Source: Martinezella rhizogenes (GTDB taxonomy: Bacteria > Pseudomonadota > Alphaproteobacteria > Rhizobiales > Rhizobiaceae). From it: 64,000 nt of DNA. Below the pieces are notes generated by a model that had not been told where the DNA came from, made no database searches, and saw nothing but the letters and a program-made list of their open reading frames with translations. Position numbers and translations under genes: made by a program. This document shows, piece after piece, positions 28,977 through 38,406 of the stretch (the stretch's first letter is position 1; each line of letters opens with the position of its first letter). Location: positions 1,598,968 to 1,662,967 of the forward strand of contig NZ_JUHG01000011.1 in assembly GCF_000799715.1 (NCBI RefSeq). The letters are read 5' to 3'.

Positions 28977-29246
28977 TTACGATTCGTCCATTTTTGCGGC
29001 GGCGGATTTTTCCGGCGCGGTATTTGCGGCCGGCAGCCCATCGGTCTGGTCCGCCTGGCCCGCGCGGCGCGCCCTCACCTGCTGCTTGCGACGACCGAGA
29101 TTTTCACGCAGCTTCTGCGCCGCCCGCTCCCGCCGCCGATCCGCCTGGGTGACCGGAGCCGCAACCACGCCTTCGCCCACCTCGCCGGCCGTCACACCGC
29201 CTTGCGAGATCGCCTCATCACCATTTTTCGTCTTATCCACACCCAT
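28977..29246 (-). CDS. Small basic hypothetical protein
   Basis: An 89-residue protein (MGVDKTKNGDEAI...) has a strongly basic middle (DRRRERAAQKLRENLGRRKQ) and an Ala/Glu-rich tail, probably disordered or helical. The ATG at 29246 is preceded by GGGAAG at good spacing. No domain is recognised. A nucleic-acid-binding role is possible from the Arg/Lys content only. It lies between murA and tRNA-Thr. Confidence 0.5.
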   Translation of the reverse strand: MGVDKTKNGDEAISQGGVTAGEVGEGVVAAPVTQADRRRERAAQKLRENLGRRKQQVRARRAGQADQTDGLPAANTAPEKSAAAKMDES

Positions 29247-29401
29247 GCGCTTCCCATAGCCGAAATCCCGCGACTTCAAAAGGCCGACGCATTTTTTCCC
29301 GCGATCTTTTCACTGAAGTTGAATTTTGCGGCTTGCACTCCGCCCCGACCTATGGCAATAGCCGCCTCGCCCAATACGGCGCGCCAGACGCGCCACGGTT
29401 T

Positions 29402-29476
29402 GCTGCTATAGCTCAGGGGTAGAGCACTCCCTTGGTAAGGGAGAGGCCGAGAGTTCAAATCTCTCTAGCAGCACCA
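29402..29476 (+). tRNA. tRNA-Thr (anticodon GGT)
   Basis: The acceptor arms are GCTGCTA (29402-29408) and TAGCAGC (29466-29472), then A and encoded CCA. The D arm is GCTCAGGGGTAGAGC. The anticodon stem-loop CTCCCTT-GGT-AAGGGAG has its anticodon at 29434-29436. The T arm is GAGAGTTCAAATCTCTC. Length is 75 bases. Confidence 0.97.
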
Positions 29477-29720
29477 GTTTTCTATTTTCCCTGCCTTTAG
29501 AAGAATAACTGGCGCATTGCTAATCGCTCTTGCATGATGAAAAGCAATATCGGATCTGGCAACCAGATTGTGCATGCTTAATCCCCACCCCAGCTACTCA
29601 CGAGAGTGCGTCGTCCTGGTAACCCAACCGGGATTCGGGCGGCAAAAGAAATCTTCGGTTGATAAACTACAATCATCGTGACAACCTCTGGGAAAAGACG
29701 GCCCAAATGAGAGTAGAAGC

Positions 29721-30527
29721 TTGAACGCTGGCGCCCACGAGAAACTTGAGGAAGCGTTCGAAAGCGCGTTTGGGTCCATTTCATGGTCAAATGAAAAGAC
29801 AAAAGAATTTTCCAAAATAGTGGACGATTTCTTCCAAAAGCAACCTTTTGAAAAAATCATAGAAGTAGATAAGCAATCTGATCAACAGATTCATAAGATT
29901 AGAATGACTGCCGGTTTACCAAAACAACTTGCAAATGTCGCAAAAGATGCAGCTAGTAATCTAAGGGATGCGCTGGACCACGCTGTATATGCCAGCACCT
30001 CCATGCTCAGCGGAAAGGCTGATCCAAGCGACACGGGCTTTCCGTTCGGCACGGATGCCGCCAGTATTTCTCAGGAAGTAAATGGCAGACGCCTGCGCGG
30101 AAACGCGCCAGAAATCCGAGCAACTCTTGAGGCGCTTAAACCATATAGCGGTGGTAACGATCCCCTCTATCGCCTTAATAAGCTCAGGAATCCCAATACG
30201 CACCGCGTGATCGTGCCGGTTATCGCAGCCTCGATGGGCAACACCTTACAATTCAGCGGGTCTATCACAGGCCCTAGTCAGCTAGGCTACAATCATTGGG
30301 ATCCCGTTGCGAGAGCAGTGGAATTTATGCGCGTCGGTGCCGGATCGGATTTCGACTACAAAGTTACCGTTAGCTGGGCTGTAACATTTGGTGCCATCGA
30401 AGCTGTGAAGGGACTCGAGGTGGTAACAACACTTCGGACAATGAGCAGTGAAGTCGAGGCTGCCGTGACCGCAATCAAAGTTGAAACTGCACGTATTTTG
30501 GGCGCTCGCTCAGCTGTCGCGACTTGA
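29721..30527 (+). CDS. HEPN-like hypothetical protein in an A+T-rich stretch beside tRNA-Thr
   Basis: The 268-residue soluble protein is not a family I can name. Near residue 80 it has NLRDALDHAVYA, an R-x4-H motif of the kind found in HEPN domains (RNases, toxins and abortive-infection proteins), followed by a FPFG segment. A second basic-histidine segment, LNKLRNPNTHRVIVPV, lies near residue 155. The start is uncertain: TTG at 29721 is the longest option. Base composition and codon use (many AAA, GAA, AAT) differ from neighbouring core genes. No partner antitoxin gene is visible. Confidence 0.6.
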   Translation: MNAGAHEKLEEAFESAFGSISWSNEKTKEFSKIVDDFFQKQPFEKIIEVDKQSDQQIHKIRMTAGLPKQLANVAKDAASNLRDALDHAVYASTSMLSGKADPSDTGFPFGTDAASISQEVNGRRLRGNAPEIRATLEALKPYSGGNDPLYRLNKLRNPNTHRVIVPVIAASMGNTLQFSGSITGPSQLGYNHWDPVARAVEFMRVGAGSDFDYKVTVSWAVTFGAIEAVKGLEVVTTLRTMSSEVEAAVTAIKVETARILGARSAVAT

Positions 30528-30654
30528 TGCTTTAGCGGTTTCGAATCACCTTCATCGCCTTGGTATGACATTGCCTATACGCCGGCTGGTACCCACGAAA
30601 GTGTGCCTTAGCAAAGTTGTACGTTACGCCCTCGACTCAATAGCCCTCCCCCCA

Positions 30655-31002
30655 TCAAACCTTCTCCGTCTTCTTAACCTTCACCTTCGGCTCCGCAGGC
30701 GCATCCGGCGTCGGGGCCAGCAGTTTGCGCAGGGTCGCGATCTTGTCCTTGACGAGCGGGCGGAAGCGGGTGGCGCGGTAGGGCATGTCGGCGGCGCCGT
30801 AGCCTTCGGGGCCGTCGTCGTTGCCGCGGTGGATCTCTTCCAGCTTCACGCCGATGAAATTGCCGTCGATATAGTGCGAGTATTCGCCGACCCAGCGGAT
30901 CGTGTAGATCGTGCCCTTGCGGATCAGCTGGTCGATGCTGACATGCTTGAACTTGTCATCGATACAGACGACCTTCTGGCCCACATGGAAATCGTAGCTC
31001 AC
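30655..31002 (-). CDS. Small conserved hypothetical protein, SH3-like
   Basis: The 115-residue protein starts SYDFHVGQKVVCIDDKFKH, continues with a beta-rich core (KGTIYTIRWVGEYSHYIDG) and ends in a Lys/Pro-rich tail. GTG at 31002 is preferred because AAGGAG lies seven bases upstream; an ATG at 31008 touches that ribosome site directly. The core resembles small SH3-like modules seen in phage and rhizobial hypothetical proteins. The function is unknown. Confidence 0.65.
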   Translation of the reverse strand: MSYDFHVGQKVVCIDDKFKHVSIDQLIRKGTIYTIRWVGEYSHYIDGNFIGVKLEEIHRGNDDGPEGYGAADMPYRATRFRPLVKDKIATLRKLLAPTPDAPAEPKVKVKKTEKV

Positions 31003-31258
31003 TCTCATCTCCTTGAAACGACGCTCCTGCATCGCCCTGTCGTCAGGCGCCAAGCATATTCGCATATGCACCGGCTCGTAAATGCAAAGAGCAGGATGGC
31101 GGTCGATTTATGATCATGCCGGGATAAGTCGCGCGCGGCGGCCGGGTTTAACGGCATGGCGCTGGTGGCCGGACAAACAAAAAAATTCCACTCCCCTGTC
31201 GGCTTCGCCCCCTCTTCATCCGTCCTTGGAATATTCCAACCGATAAGAGGAGCATCCC

Positions 31259-31732
31259 ATGTCCAAAATTGCCCCATGCCTGTGGTTTGCAACCGAGGCC
31301 GAGGAAGCGGCCAATTTCTATGTGTCGCTGTTTCCGGGCTCGCGGATCGACCATGTGCAGAAGAATGTCGTCGAGACACCCGGCGGCCCGCAGGGCAGCG
31401 TGCTGGTGGTGAGCTTCACGCTTGCCGGCCAGCGCTTCATGGCGCTGAATGGCGGCACGCGCTTCGAATATACCCATGCGATCTCGCTGGAGGTGGATTG
31501 CGACGACCAGGCCGAGGTGGACCGGCTCTGGGACGGGCTTTCCGCCGGCGGCGCCATCGAGCAATGCGGCTGGCTGAAGGATCGCTATGGCGTCTCCTGG
31601 CAGATCGTCCCGAAAGTGGTCATGCAGATGCTGGCCGACCCCGACCCGGCCAAGGCCGGCCGCGTGCTGCAGGCGGTCATGGAGATGATCAAGCTCGACA
31701 TTGCCGGCCTGCAGGCGGCCTATCGCGGATAG
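31259..31732 (+). CDS. VOC superfamily protein, PhnB/3-demethylubiquinone methyltransferase-like
   Basis: The 157-residue protein begins KIAPCLWFATEAEEAANFYV and has LFPGSRIDHV, RFMALNGG and SLEVDCDDQAEVDRLWDGL. It then has GWLKDRYGVSWQIVP, the conserved strings of the PhnB-like glyoxalase-fold group. The fold binds a metal and small substrates, but most members, including this one, have no known reaction. AGAGGAG precedes the ATG. It converges on the next VOC gene. Confidence 0.85.
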   Translation: MSKIAPCLWFATEAEEAANFYVSLFPGSRIDHVQKNVVETPGGPQGSVLVVSFTLAGQRFMALNGGTRFEYTHAISLEVDCDDQAEVDRLWDGLSAGGAIEQCGWLKDRYGVSWQIVPKVVMQMLADPDPAKAGRVLQAVMEMIKLDIAGLQAAYRG

Positions 31733-31758
31733 CGCGCAACGATCGCGAACTATCCGCC

Positions 31759-32196
31759 TCAGACCCGCTCTCTGCGCAGCCGCGCGATCGCCTGGAGCTG
31801 CAAGGCCTTCTCGCCGAGCTGCATCAGCTCGATGCGGTTGCCTTCGGGATCGGCGATCCAGGCCTGGTAGTTGTGATCGACACCGAGCTGCTTTTCGGAC
31901 GTGAGCGCGACGCCCTTGGCCGTCAGCTCGGCAATCGCGCCGTCGATATCGTCGACCTCAAGGCAGAGATGATTGAAGCCGACATTGGCAAACGGCGGTG
32001 CGCTGTCGCCGACGGCATCGGGAAACAGCTCGAGATATTGCGTGTCGGTGATGCGCAGATAGACGATCCAGAGGCGATCGTCCTGTTCCAGCCGGAACAT
32101 TTCCTCGAAGCCGAGCTTGTTGACGTAGAAATCGAGCGACCGCTCGATATCCTTGACGCTGACGGCGACGTGGCCGATCGATTTCACATGCTTCAC
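31759..32196 (-). CDS. VOC superfamily protein (glyoxalase I-like)
   Basis: The 145-residue protein has the paired beta-alpha-beta modules of glyoxalase-fold enzymes: HVAVSVKDIERSLDFYVNKL in the first and FNHLCLEVDDIDGAIAEL with DPEGNRIELMQ in the second. The metal ligands expected are His (GHVAV), Glu (YLELF), His (NHLCL) and Glu (IELMQ). Start is GTG at 32196 with GAGGAGGT eight bases upstream. The substrate is unknown; lactoylglutathione or a small dioxygenase substrate is possible. Confidence 0.83.
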   Translation of the reverse strand: MKHVKSIGHVAVSVKDIERSLDFYVNKLGFEEMFRLEQDDRLWIVYLRITDTQYLELFPDAVGDSAPPFANVGFNHLCLEVDDIDGAIAELTAKGVALTSEKQLGVDHNYQAWIADPEGNRIELMQLGEKALQLQAIARLRRERV

Positions 32197-32539
32197 GACA
32201 AATACCTCCTCTTTGGGCAATCTCCCTGACCGGAGCCATGGGGAGCAGAAGGCTGCGAGATCGTCAAGGCCGTTTAGCCGCCGCGCACCGACAGCGAGAC
32301 GCATCACCCGCCCCAAAACGCTCCACCGCGCCTATCGCTCACCGTCGTGTCGGTCAGATTGACGCATGGCCGCCCTGGCCGCTTCCCGTTTCTTAACCGC
32401 GCGCAAGCCTCGTTCCCCAACGTATCTTGCGCTGCAACATCGGCGGGCCTACCGTCGCGTCATAACTTAAGTAGGTGTAATTATTGGTATATTTCACTAA
32501 AAAGTTGCGCCACCATGCCGGCGCTTGCGGATGTCGATG
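32197..32539. other. Gene-free region upstream of the PPP phosphatase
   Basis: About 340 bases separate two divergent genes. The part 32460-32505 is A+T-rich and contains TATATT, a possible -10 for the phosphatase gene. I see no repeat, RNA or conserved short frame. Confidence 0.35.
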
Positions 32540-33322
32540 ATGGGATTATTTTATCGGCTATTCAGCAGCAAAACGGCGAAATCCATGGAACAATCCCGAC
32601 GCGCGCGCATCGATCTTTCGGCTCAGAATTACGCAGCCATTTATGCGCTGAGCGACATCCATGGCTGCCATGATGAACTGATCGAGGCCGAGCGGCGCAT
32701 CGTCGCGGATGCCGCCAAAATTCCCGGCCGCAAGCTCCTGATGTTCCTCGGCGACTATGTCGATCGCGGCCCGCGATCGAGCGACGTGCTGCAGCATTTG
32801 TGCGACCCGCCGCCCGCCGGCTTCGACCGCTACAGCCTGCTCGGCAATCACGACGACGTCTTCCTGAAATTCCTCGACGATCCGCGCGGCAACAGCGATT
32901 GGCTGGAATATGGCTCAGGCCCGACGCTCGCCTCCTATGGCGTCGACATGGACTATCTGCTGCGCGAGGAAGGCCGGAGCGTCGAGGATCTCGGCGAGAC
33001 CGCCCGGCGGGCCATCCCGGCGGCGCATGTCAAATTGCTGCGCTCGCTGCCGGTCGCCGTCACCGTCGGTTCCATCATCTTCGTCCATGCCGGCATTCAG
33101 CCGAACATAGCGCTGGTGGGGCAGACCGATGACGACCTGATCTGGATCCGCGAACCTTTCCTCTCCCAGGGCCCGCAATTGCCGGTGCTGGTGGTGCATG
33201 GCCATACGCCGAGCTCACGCCCGACCTTCGGCAGCGGCCGCATCGGCATTGACACCGCCGTGTCCATGGGCGGAACCCTGACCGTCCTCAAGATTGCCGA
33301 CGGCCAGCCGACGATCCTCTAG
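32540..33322 (+). CDS. Serine/threonine-type metallophosphatase (PPP family)
   Basis: The 260-residue soluble enzyme has the complete PPP signature set: SDIHGCHDEL, FLGDYVDRGPRS, LLGNHDDVF, a His in VHAGIQP and VVHGHTPS. These ligate two metals for phosphoester hydrolysis. Bacterial members dephosphorylate proteins or dinucleoside polyphosphates (ApaH-like). Start is uncertain among ATG codons at 32531, 32537 and 32540. A bidirectional terminator follows. Confidence 0.85.
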   Translation: MGLFYRLFSSKTAKSMEQSRRARIDLSAQNYAAIYALSDIHGCHDELIEAERRIVADAAKIPGRKLLMFLGDYVDRGPRSSDVLQHLCDPPPAGFDRYSLLGNHDDVFLKFLDDPRGNSDWLEYGSGPTLASYGVDMDYLLREEGRSVEDLGETARRAIPAAHVKLLRSLPVAVTVGSIIFVHAGIQPNIALVGQTDDDLIWIREPFLSQGPQLPVLVVHGHTPSSRPTFGSGRIGIDTAVSMGGTLTVLKIADGQPTIL

Positions 33323-33349
33323 GCGAGCATCAAGCAGGAAACAAAAAAA

Positions 33350-33378
33350 GGTCCCGACATCGGCCGGGACCCCTTTTT
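33350..33378. terminator. Bidirectional terminator between phosphatase and RND genes
   Basis: A 7-bp G+C-rich stem GGTCCCG (33350-33356) pairs with CGGGACC (33365-33371). It has seven A on the left and five T on the right, so it works for both converging transcripts. Confidence 0.85.
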
Positions 33379-33394
33379 GCTCTCATTGCGCCTG

Positions 33395-36300
33395 TTATTC
33401 CGCGGCTATGGCCGGCGGCAGATGATCGACGGCGTCGTTGCTTTCCTGCGGCTGCTCGACCGTCGGCTCGGCCGATTTCTTCTTCGGCTCGCGGCCGAAG
33501 AACAAGGCGTAGCCCGCCGGCAGCACGAAGATGGTGAGCACGGTGGCAACCAGGATGCCGCCCATCATCGAATAGGCGAGCGGACCCCAGAAGACGCCGC
33601 GCGAGATCGGGATCAGCGCCAGAACCGCCGTCAGCGCCGTCAGCACGATCGGCCGGAAACGTCGCACGGCAGCCCCGATGATCGCTTCCTTCCGGTCCAT
33701 CCCCACCGCGATATCCTGGTCGATCTGGTCGACGAGGATGATCGAGTTTCGGATGATGATGCCGAGCAGCGCGATAACGCCGAGGATCGCCACGAAGCCG
33801 AAGGGCGCGCCGCTGATCAAGAGGGCACCCGCGGCACCGATGATGCCGAGAGGGCCGGTGGCCAGCACCAGCATCGCCTTACCGAAATGCTGCAACTGCG
33901 CCATCAGGAGCACGACGATGATGATCAGCATGATCGGCGCCTTGGCGGCGATCGAGGCCTGGCTTTCGGCGCTGTCTTCGGCACCGCCCTGGATCTCGAT
34001 CTTGTAGCCGGCCGGCAGGCTGTTCCGGAGATCAGCCATGTCGTTATAGAGCTTGGCGGTCACATCGTTCGACTGCACGCTGTCGGGCAATGTCGCCCGG
34101 ACCGTGATCGTCGGCAGGCGGTCGCGACGCCACTCAATGCCCTGCTCCATCACGGGCTCGATCTTCGCCACCTGCGACAGCGGCACGAAACCACCGGTAT
34201 CGGTCGGGATATAGATCGAATTGACCGAGGTCAGCAGATGACGGCTGGCTTGCGGCTCCCTGACGACGATGCCGACGGTCTCCTCGCCCTCGCGGTAATT
34301 GTCGAGAGTGGCGCCGGACATCGAGGCCTGCAGCATCTGGCGGATGCGCTGCGAGGTGACGCCGAGAGCGCGAGCGCGATCCTGATCAATCACCAGCTTC
34401 ATCGCCGGCACCGGCTCGAGCCAGTCGTCATGGATGGCGCCAAGCAGCGGGTTCTGCATGAAGCGCTGCTTCACCTCGTCGGCGATATGGCGAACCTCCT
34501 GCCTGTCCGGACCCATGACGCGAAGCTGCACTGGCCAGCCGGTTGGCGGGCCGAGGAACAGGCGGTCGACCTTGCCGCGAACCGTGGGGAAGTCGGTGGC
34601 AAGAATGCCGCGCAGCTTGATGATCAGCCGCTCACGCGCGGGCTCGTCGTTTGCCATGACCAGCATCTGGGCATAGTTCGGATTGGTGAGCTGCTGGTCG
34701 AGCGGCAGGAAGAAGCGTGGTGCGCCCTGGCCGACATAAGTGGCAACAAAACGCTTGTCCGGATCGTCGGCCACGCGCGCCTGCAGCGCCTGCGCCTGCC
34801 GTTCGACTTCCTTGATGCTGGTGCCTTCCGGCAGCCAGAGATCGACCAGGATTTCCGGACGCGAGGACTGCGGGAAGAAGTTCTGCGGGATGAACTGGAA
34901 AGACCATAGGCTGCCGACAAAGGCGGCGATGGTCAGAAGCAGTACGATGACGCGATGGCGCACGGCCCAGGCAACCGACGAGCGCAGGCGGCGATAGAAG
35001 CGCGTGTCGAAGACATCGTGATGCTCGCCGACATGGTGGCGCTGCTTCAGGATCATATAGCCGAGCCAGGGCGTGAAATAGACCGCGACGAACCACGAGA
35101 TAACCAGCGCGATGCCGACGACGTAAAAGAGCGTGCGGACATATTCACCCGCCGTCGAGGCGGCGAAGCCGACCGGAATGAAGCCGGCGGTGGTGATCAG
35201 CGTGCCGGTCAGCATCGGGAAAGCGGTCGAGGAATAGGCAAAGCTTGCCGCATCGAGCTTGGCGAGCCCCTCCTCCAGCTTGCGCTCCATCAGTTCGACG
35301 ACGATCATGGCGTCGTCGACCAGAAGACCAAGTGCGATGATGAGCGCGCCGAGCGAGATGCGCTGCAAGTCGATGCCGAGTTCGTACATGATGGCGAAGG
35401 TCGCCGCCAGCACGAGCGGAATGGCGATGGCTATCACCAGGCCGGAACGCCAGCCGATCGATAGGAACGAGACGATCAGCACGATCACCAGCGCCTCGCC
35501 GAGCGCATGCATGAACTCACTGATGGCGTCGGTCACGACCTCAGGCTGGTTGGCAACCTGATCGACCTGTACGCCGACCGGCAGCGAAGCTGTGAAGCGC
35601 TTGTAGGTCTCTTCAACCGCAGCACCAACATCGGTCACCTTGTTGCCATTGGCCATGACGACGCCGAGCTGCACGCTCTCGTGACCATTGTAGAGGAACT
35701 TGGCCGTATAGGGATCCTGCAGACCGGCGCTCACCGTGGCGATATCGCCGAGACGCGCCACCTGGCCGCCGGCGGTCAACCGGAGGTTCTTGATGTCCTC
35801 GATCTTGTTGACGTCACCCTCGACCGAGATACGCACGGAGCGCGTGCTGGTGTCGACGGTGCCGGCCGGATCGACATTGTTCTGGCCGACAATGGCGTTC
35901 TGCAGGGCGGTCAGCGTCAGGCCGCGTTCGGCCAACACCTTGGAGGAGACATCGATATAGATCTGCTCCGGCTGGTCACCGATGATCACGGCCTTCTCGA
36001 CGCCGGGCGTTGCGAGCAGCATGTCACGCGCCTGGATCGCGAATTTCTTCAGCTCGGGATAGGTATAGCCGTCGCCGCTGATCGAATGCAGGGTGATGTA
36101 GGTATCGCCGAATTCATCGTTGAAATACGGACCCTGCAAACCGGACGGCAAGGTATTGGCGATGTCGCCGATCTTCTTGCGCACCTGATAGAAGGCGTCC
36201 TTCACCTGTGCGGTGTTGGTGTCGCCCTTGATCTGGACGGTGGTGATGGCGAAGCCGGCGCGGGTATAGGATTTGACCCAATCGAGATGCGGCGTTTCCT

Positions 36301-36550
36301 GCAGCTTGCGCTCGATCTTGTTGACCACCTGGTCTTCCATATCCTGCAGCGAGGCGCCGGGCCAGACGGTCTGCACGACCATGACACGGAAGGTGAAATC
36401 CGGGTCTTCCTTCTGGCCCATATGGGTCAGGCCGAAGGCACCCGCGATGATGATCAGCGCGAACAGGAAGCGCGCGATGCTCGGATGGGCAATCGCCCAA
36501 CGCGAGAGGTTGAAAGGCTTCTTCTCTTCCGAGGTGCTGTTGATAGTCAT
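33395..36550 (-). CDS. RND-family multidrug efflux permease
   Basis: The 1051-residue inner-membrane proton antiporter has an expected 12 helices with two large periplasmic loops. The paired proton-relay Asp residues of helix 4 are visible in ALGLLVDDAMIVVELMER. The N-terminus (IAHPSIARFLFALIIIAGAF) and repeat structure are those of the AcrB/HAE1 and related families. It needs a periplasmic adaptor (next gene, 20 bases away) and an outer-membrane TolC-like channel encoded elsewhere. The TetR gene at the head of the operon probably represses it. Confidence 0.93.
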   Translation of the reverse strand: MTINSTSEEKKPFNLSRWAIAHPSIARFLFALIIIAGAFGLTHMGQKEDPDFTFRVMVVQTVWPGASLQDMEDQVVNKIERKLQETPHLDWVKSYTRAGFAITTVQIKGDTNTAQVKDAFYQVRKKIGDIANTLPSGLQGPYFNDEFGDTYITLHSISGDGYTYPELKKFAIQARDMLLATPGVEKAVIIGDQPEQIYIDVSSKVLAERGLTLTALQNAIVGQNNVDPAGTVDTSTRSVRISVEGDVNKIEDIKNLRLTAGGQVARLGDIATVSAGLQDPYTAKFLYNGHESVQLGVVMANGNKVTDVGAAVEETYKRFTASLPVGVQVDQVANQPEVVTDAISEFMHALGEALVIVLIVSFLSIGWRSGLVIAIAIPLVLAATFAIMYELGIDLQRISLGALIIALGLLVDDAMIVVELMERKLEEGLAKLDAASFAYSSTAFPMLTGTLITTAGFIPVGFAASTAGEYVRTLFYVVGIALVISWFVAVYFTPWLGYMILKQRHHVGEHHDVFDTRFYRRLRSSVAWAVRHRVIVLLLTIAAFVGSLWSFQFIPQNFFPQSSRPEILVDLWLPEGTSIKEVERQAQALQARVADDPDKRFVATYVGQGAPRFFLPLDQQLTNPNYAQMLVMANDEPARERLIIKLRGILATDFPTVRGKVDRLFLGPPTGWPVQLRVMGPDRQEVRHIADEVKQRFMQNPLLGAIHDDWLEPVPAMKLVIDQDRARALGVTSQRIRQMLQASMSGATLDNYREGEETVGIVVREPQASRHLLTSVNSIYIPTDTGGFVPLSQVAKIEPVMEQGIEWRRDRLPTITVRATLPDSVQSNDVTAKLYNDMADLRNSLPAGYKIEIQGGAEDSAESQASIAAKAPIMLIIIVVLLMAQLQHFGKAMLVLATGPLGIIGAAGALLISGAPFGFVAILGVIALLGIIIRNSIILVDQIDQDIAVGMDRKEAIIGAAVRRFRPIVLTALTAVLALIPISRGVFWGPLAYSMMGGILVATVLTIFVLPAGYALFFGREPKKKSAEPTVEQPQESNDAVDHLPPAIAAE

Positions 36551-36570
36551 GGTCCCGCCCCTCGTTCTAC

Positions 36571-37728
36571 TTAACGCACGATATCGGCAGCGGCCGTGGC
36601 GGCACTGCCATTGGTCGCGGCCGATACCTGCTGGGCATCCGGCACCTTGACCTTCATATTCTCGGTCATGAATTGCGTGCCGGCGGCAACCACGACATCG
36701 CCGGTCTTCAGGCCATCGGCGACGCGCACGCCGTCGTCGGCGAAATCGGCGACCTTGACGTTGCGGGAATGCACCGTGCCGGCGCTGCGGTCGACCAGCC
36801 AGACGATCTGCTGGCCGTCCCTCTGGGCAAGCGCGCTCAGCGGAATGGACACGTAAGGCTGGGTATTGCCGGCTTCGGCCTCGATCGTCGCGGTCATGCC
36901 GAGCAGCACGCGCGGATCGCTGGGCAGGCTGACGCGCACGGCGAAAGTCCGCGATTGCGCATCGGCGCTGCCAGACACTTCACGCACCTTGCCGTCGAGC
37001 ACCAGCGCATCGTCGGACCAGAAGCGCGCCTTGACGTCCTTGCCGACCTTGAATTGCGCGATATCCATTTCCGGCACGGCGATCAGCACTTCCTTCTCGC
37101 CGTCGACAGCGACGGTGATGACGGGCGTACCGGAGCTCACCACCTGGCCGACATCGGCATTGACGGTCGTCACGATGCCGTTCATGTCCGACGTCAGATC
37201 GCCATAGGCGACCTGGTTCTTCGCCTCCGTCAGCGCCGACACGGCGGAATCCCGCGTCGAGACGGCCTGGTCATAGGAAAGCTCGGCCTGTTCGAGCTGC
37301 GATTTCGAGCCGACACTCTTGTCGAAGAGCTGCTGGGCGCGATTGCGGGCAAGCGCCGTTGTCTGCATCTGCTTTTCAGCCGAATCGAGATCCGCCTGCG
37401 AGCGGCGCACCGCCAGAGCGTAGTCCGTGGGGTCGATGCGGGCGAGCACATCGCCGGGTTTGACCTTCTGGCCGATATCCACCTTGCGTTCAACGATCTT
37501 GCCGCTGACGCGGAAGCCGAGGTTCATATCCGTCCGCGCCTTGACCGAGCCGGAATAATCGAGCTTGCGCACCGTATCCGCCTGCGCGATCTCGACAACC
37601 TTCACCGGCCGGATCACCTCGGCGGCCTCTTCCTTCTTCTCGTTGCAGCCGGAAAGCGTGAGACCGATAGCGGCAATGAATGCAACGCCGGCTATGGATC
37701 GTATCGTGGTGGTCGTCAGCGAACGCAT
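36571..37728 (-). CDS. RND efflux periplasmic adaptor (membrane-fusion protein), lipoprotein
   Basis: The 385-residue protein has a lipoprotein signal ending at the lipobox LTLSGC. It continues with lipoyl halves (FRVSGKIVERKVDIGQKVKPGD and VDVGQVVSSGTPV-like), an alpha-helical hairpin of about 70 residues (SQADLDSAEKQMQTTALARN onward), and a beta-barrel. It links the RND pump to the outer-membrane channel. ATG at 37728 has AAGGAG six bases upstream. Confidence 0.93.
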   Translation of the reverse strand: MRSLTTTTIRSIAGVAFIAAIGLTLSGCNEKKEEAAEVIRPVKVVEIAQADTVRKLDYSGSVKARTDMNLGFRVSGKIVERKVDIGQKVKPGDVLARIDPTDYALAVRRSQADLDSAEKQMQTTALARNRAQQLFDKSVGSKSQLEQAELSYDQAVSTRDSAVSALTEAKNQVAYGDLTSDMNGIVTTVNADVGQVVSSGTPVITVAVDGEKEVLIAVPEMDIAQFKVGKDVKARFWSDDALVLDGKVREVSGSADAQSRTFAVRVSLPSDPRVLLGMTATIEAEAGNTQPYVSIPLSALAQRDGQQIVWLVDRSAGTVHSRNVKVADFADDGVRVADGLKTGDVVVAAGTQFMTENMKVKVPDAQQVSAATNGSAATAAADIVR

Positions 37729-37786
37729 GTCGCTCTCCTTAGTCAAACGGAATGCAAGCACGGCCGATCATTCGGCACGCGGACTG

Positions 37787-38395
37787 CTATTTCTTCAGCG
37801 CCCTGATGGCGAATTCGATAAGGTCTTCGGGTTCGGCCCGGTTCGGCTTGGCAAGGCATTGGGCCACCATCTGAGGATGACAGAGGTTGACCGTCGCCGC
37901 GCCGAAGCATTTCGATGCAACATAGGGGTCCTGTTCAAGAAATTCGCCGGCGGCGATACCCTCGGCGATGATCTCGGCTATCAAATCCTGAATGCGATCG
38001 ATAAACTTTTCGATGACATGCCAATCGTGCTCGATGGCGATGATCACCATCTCATGAACTTTCTGCTCATCGAGCATGGTTTCGCACGTCTGCTTGTATT
38101 GCGCATAAACATAGGCGTGCAGCCGGTCGGCGGCGCTTATCGGGCGGCGGCGGATTTCCAACGCCATCTGGTAGTTATATTCAAGCATCCGGCCGCAAAC
38201 CGCCTGGCGGATCTCAGTCTTTGAAGCAAAGAAGCGGTAGATATTCGCCGTGGACATGCCAAGGTCGCGGGCAATGTCGGCAACTGTCGTCTTGGCGTAG
38301 CCGTAGTGACGGAACAGCCTTTCGGCCGCATCAAGGATTTTCGTGATGTTTTCCTGACGCGCCGGATCGGCGGTGACATCGGAAAGATCAAGCAT
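37787..38395 (-). CDS. TetR-family regulator of the RND pump
   Basis: The 202-residue regulator has the N-terminal helix-turn-helix (ILDAAERLFRHYGYAKTTVA, DIARDLGMSTANIYRFF) and a C-terminal ligand-binding domain. It is the first gene of the operon, 58 bases before the adaptor. A perfect 13-bp inverted repeat lies just upstream of its start and is the likely autoregulatory operator. Ligands are unknown. Confidence 0.9.
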   Translation of the reverse strand: MLDLSDVTADPARQENITKILDAAERLFRHYGYAKTTVADIARDLGMSTANIYRFFASKTEIRQAVCGRMLEYNYQMALEIRRRPISAADRLHAYVYAQYKQTCETMLDEQKVHEMVIIAIEHDWHVIEKFIDRIQDLIAEIIAEGIAAGEFLEQDPYVASKCFGAATVNLCHPQMVAQCLAKPNRAEPEDLIEFAIRALKK

Positions 38396-38406
38396 GGTTT
38401 ACTTTC

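Noticed and set aside
29276..29458. Minus-strand frame across tRNA-Thr reading MNSRPLPYQGSALPLSYSS
   Set aside because: Artefactual translation of the tRNA complement.
29402..30660. A genomic-island attachment duplication of the tRNA-Thr end
   Set aside because: I searched by eye for a second copy of the tRNA 3' end (TCTCTAGCAGCACCA) to 30.66 kb and found none; no integrase gene is present either.
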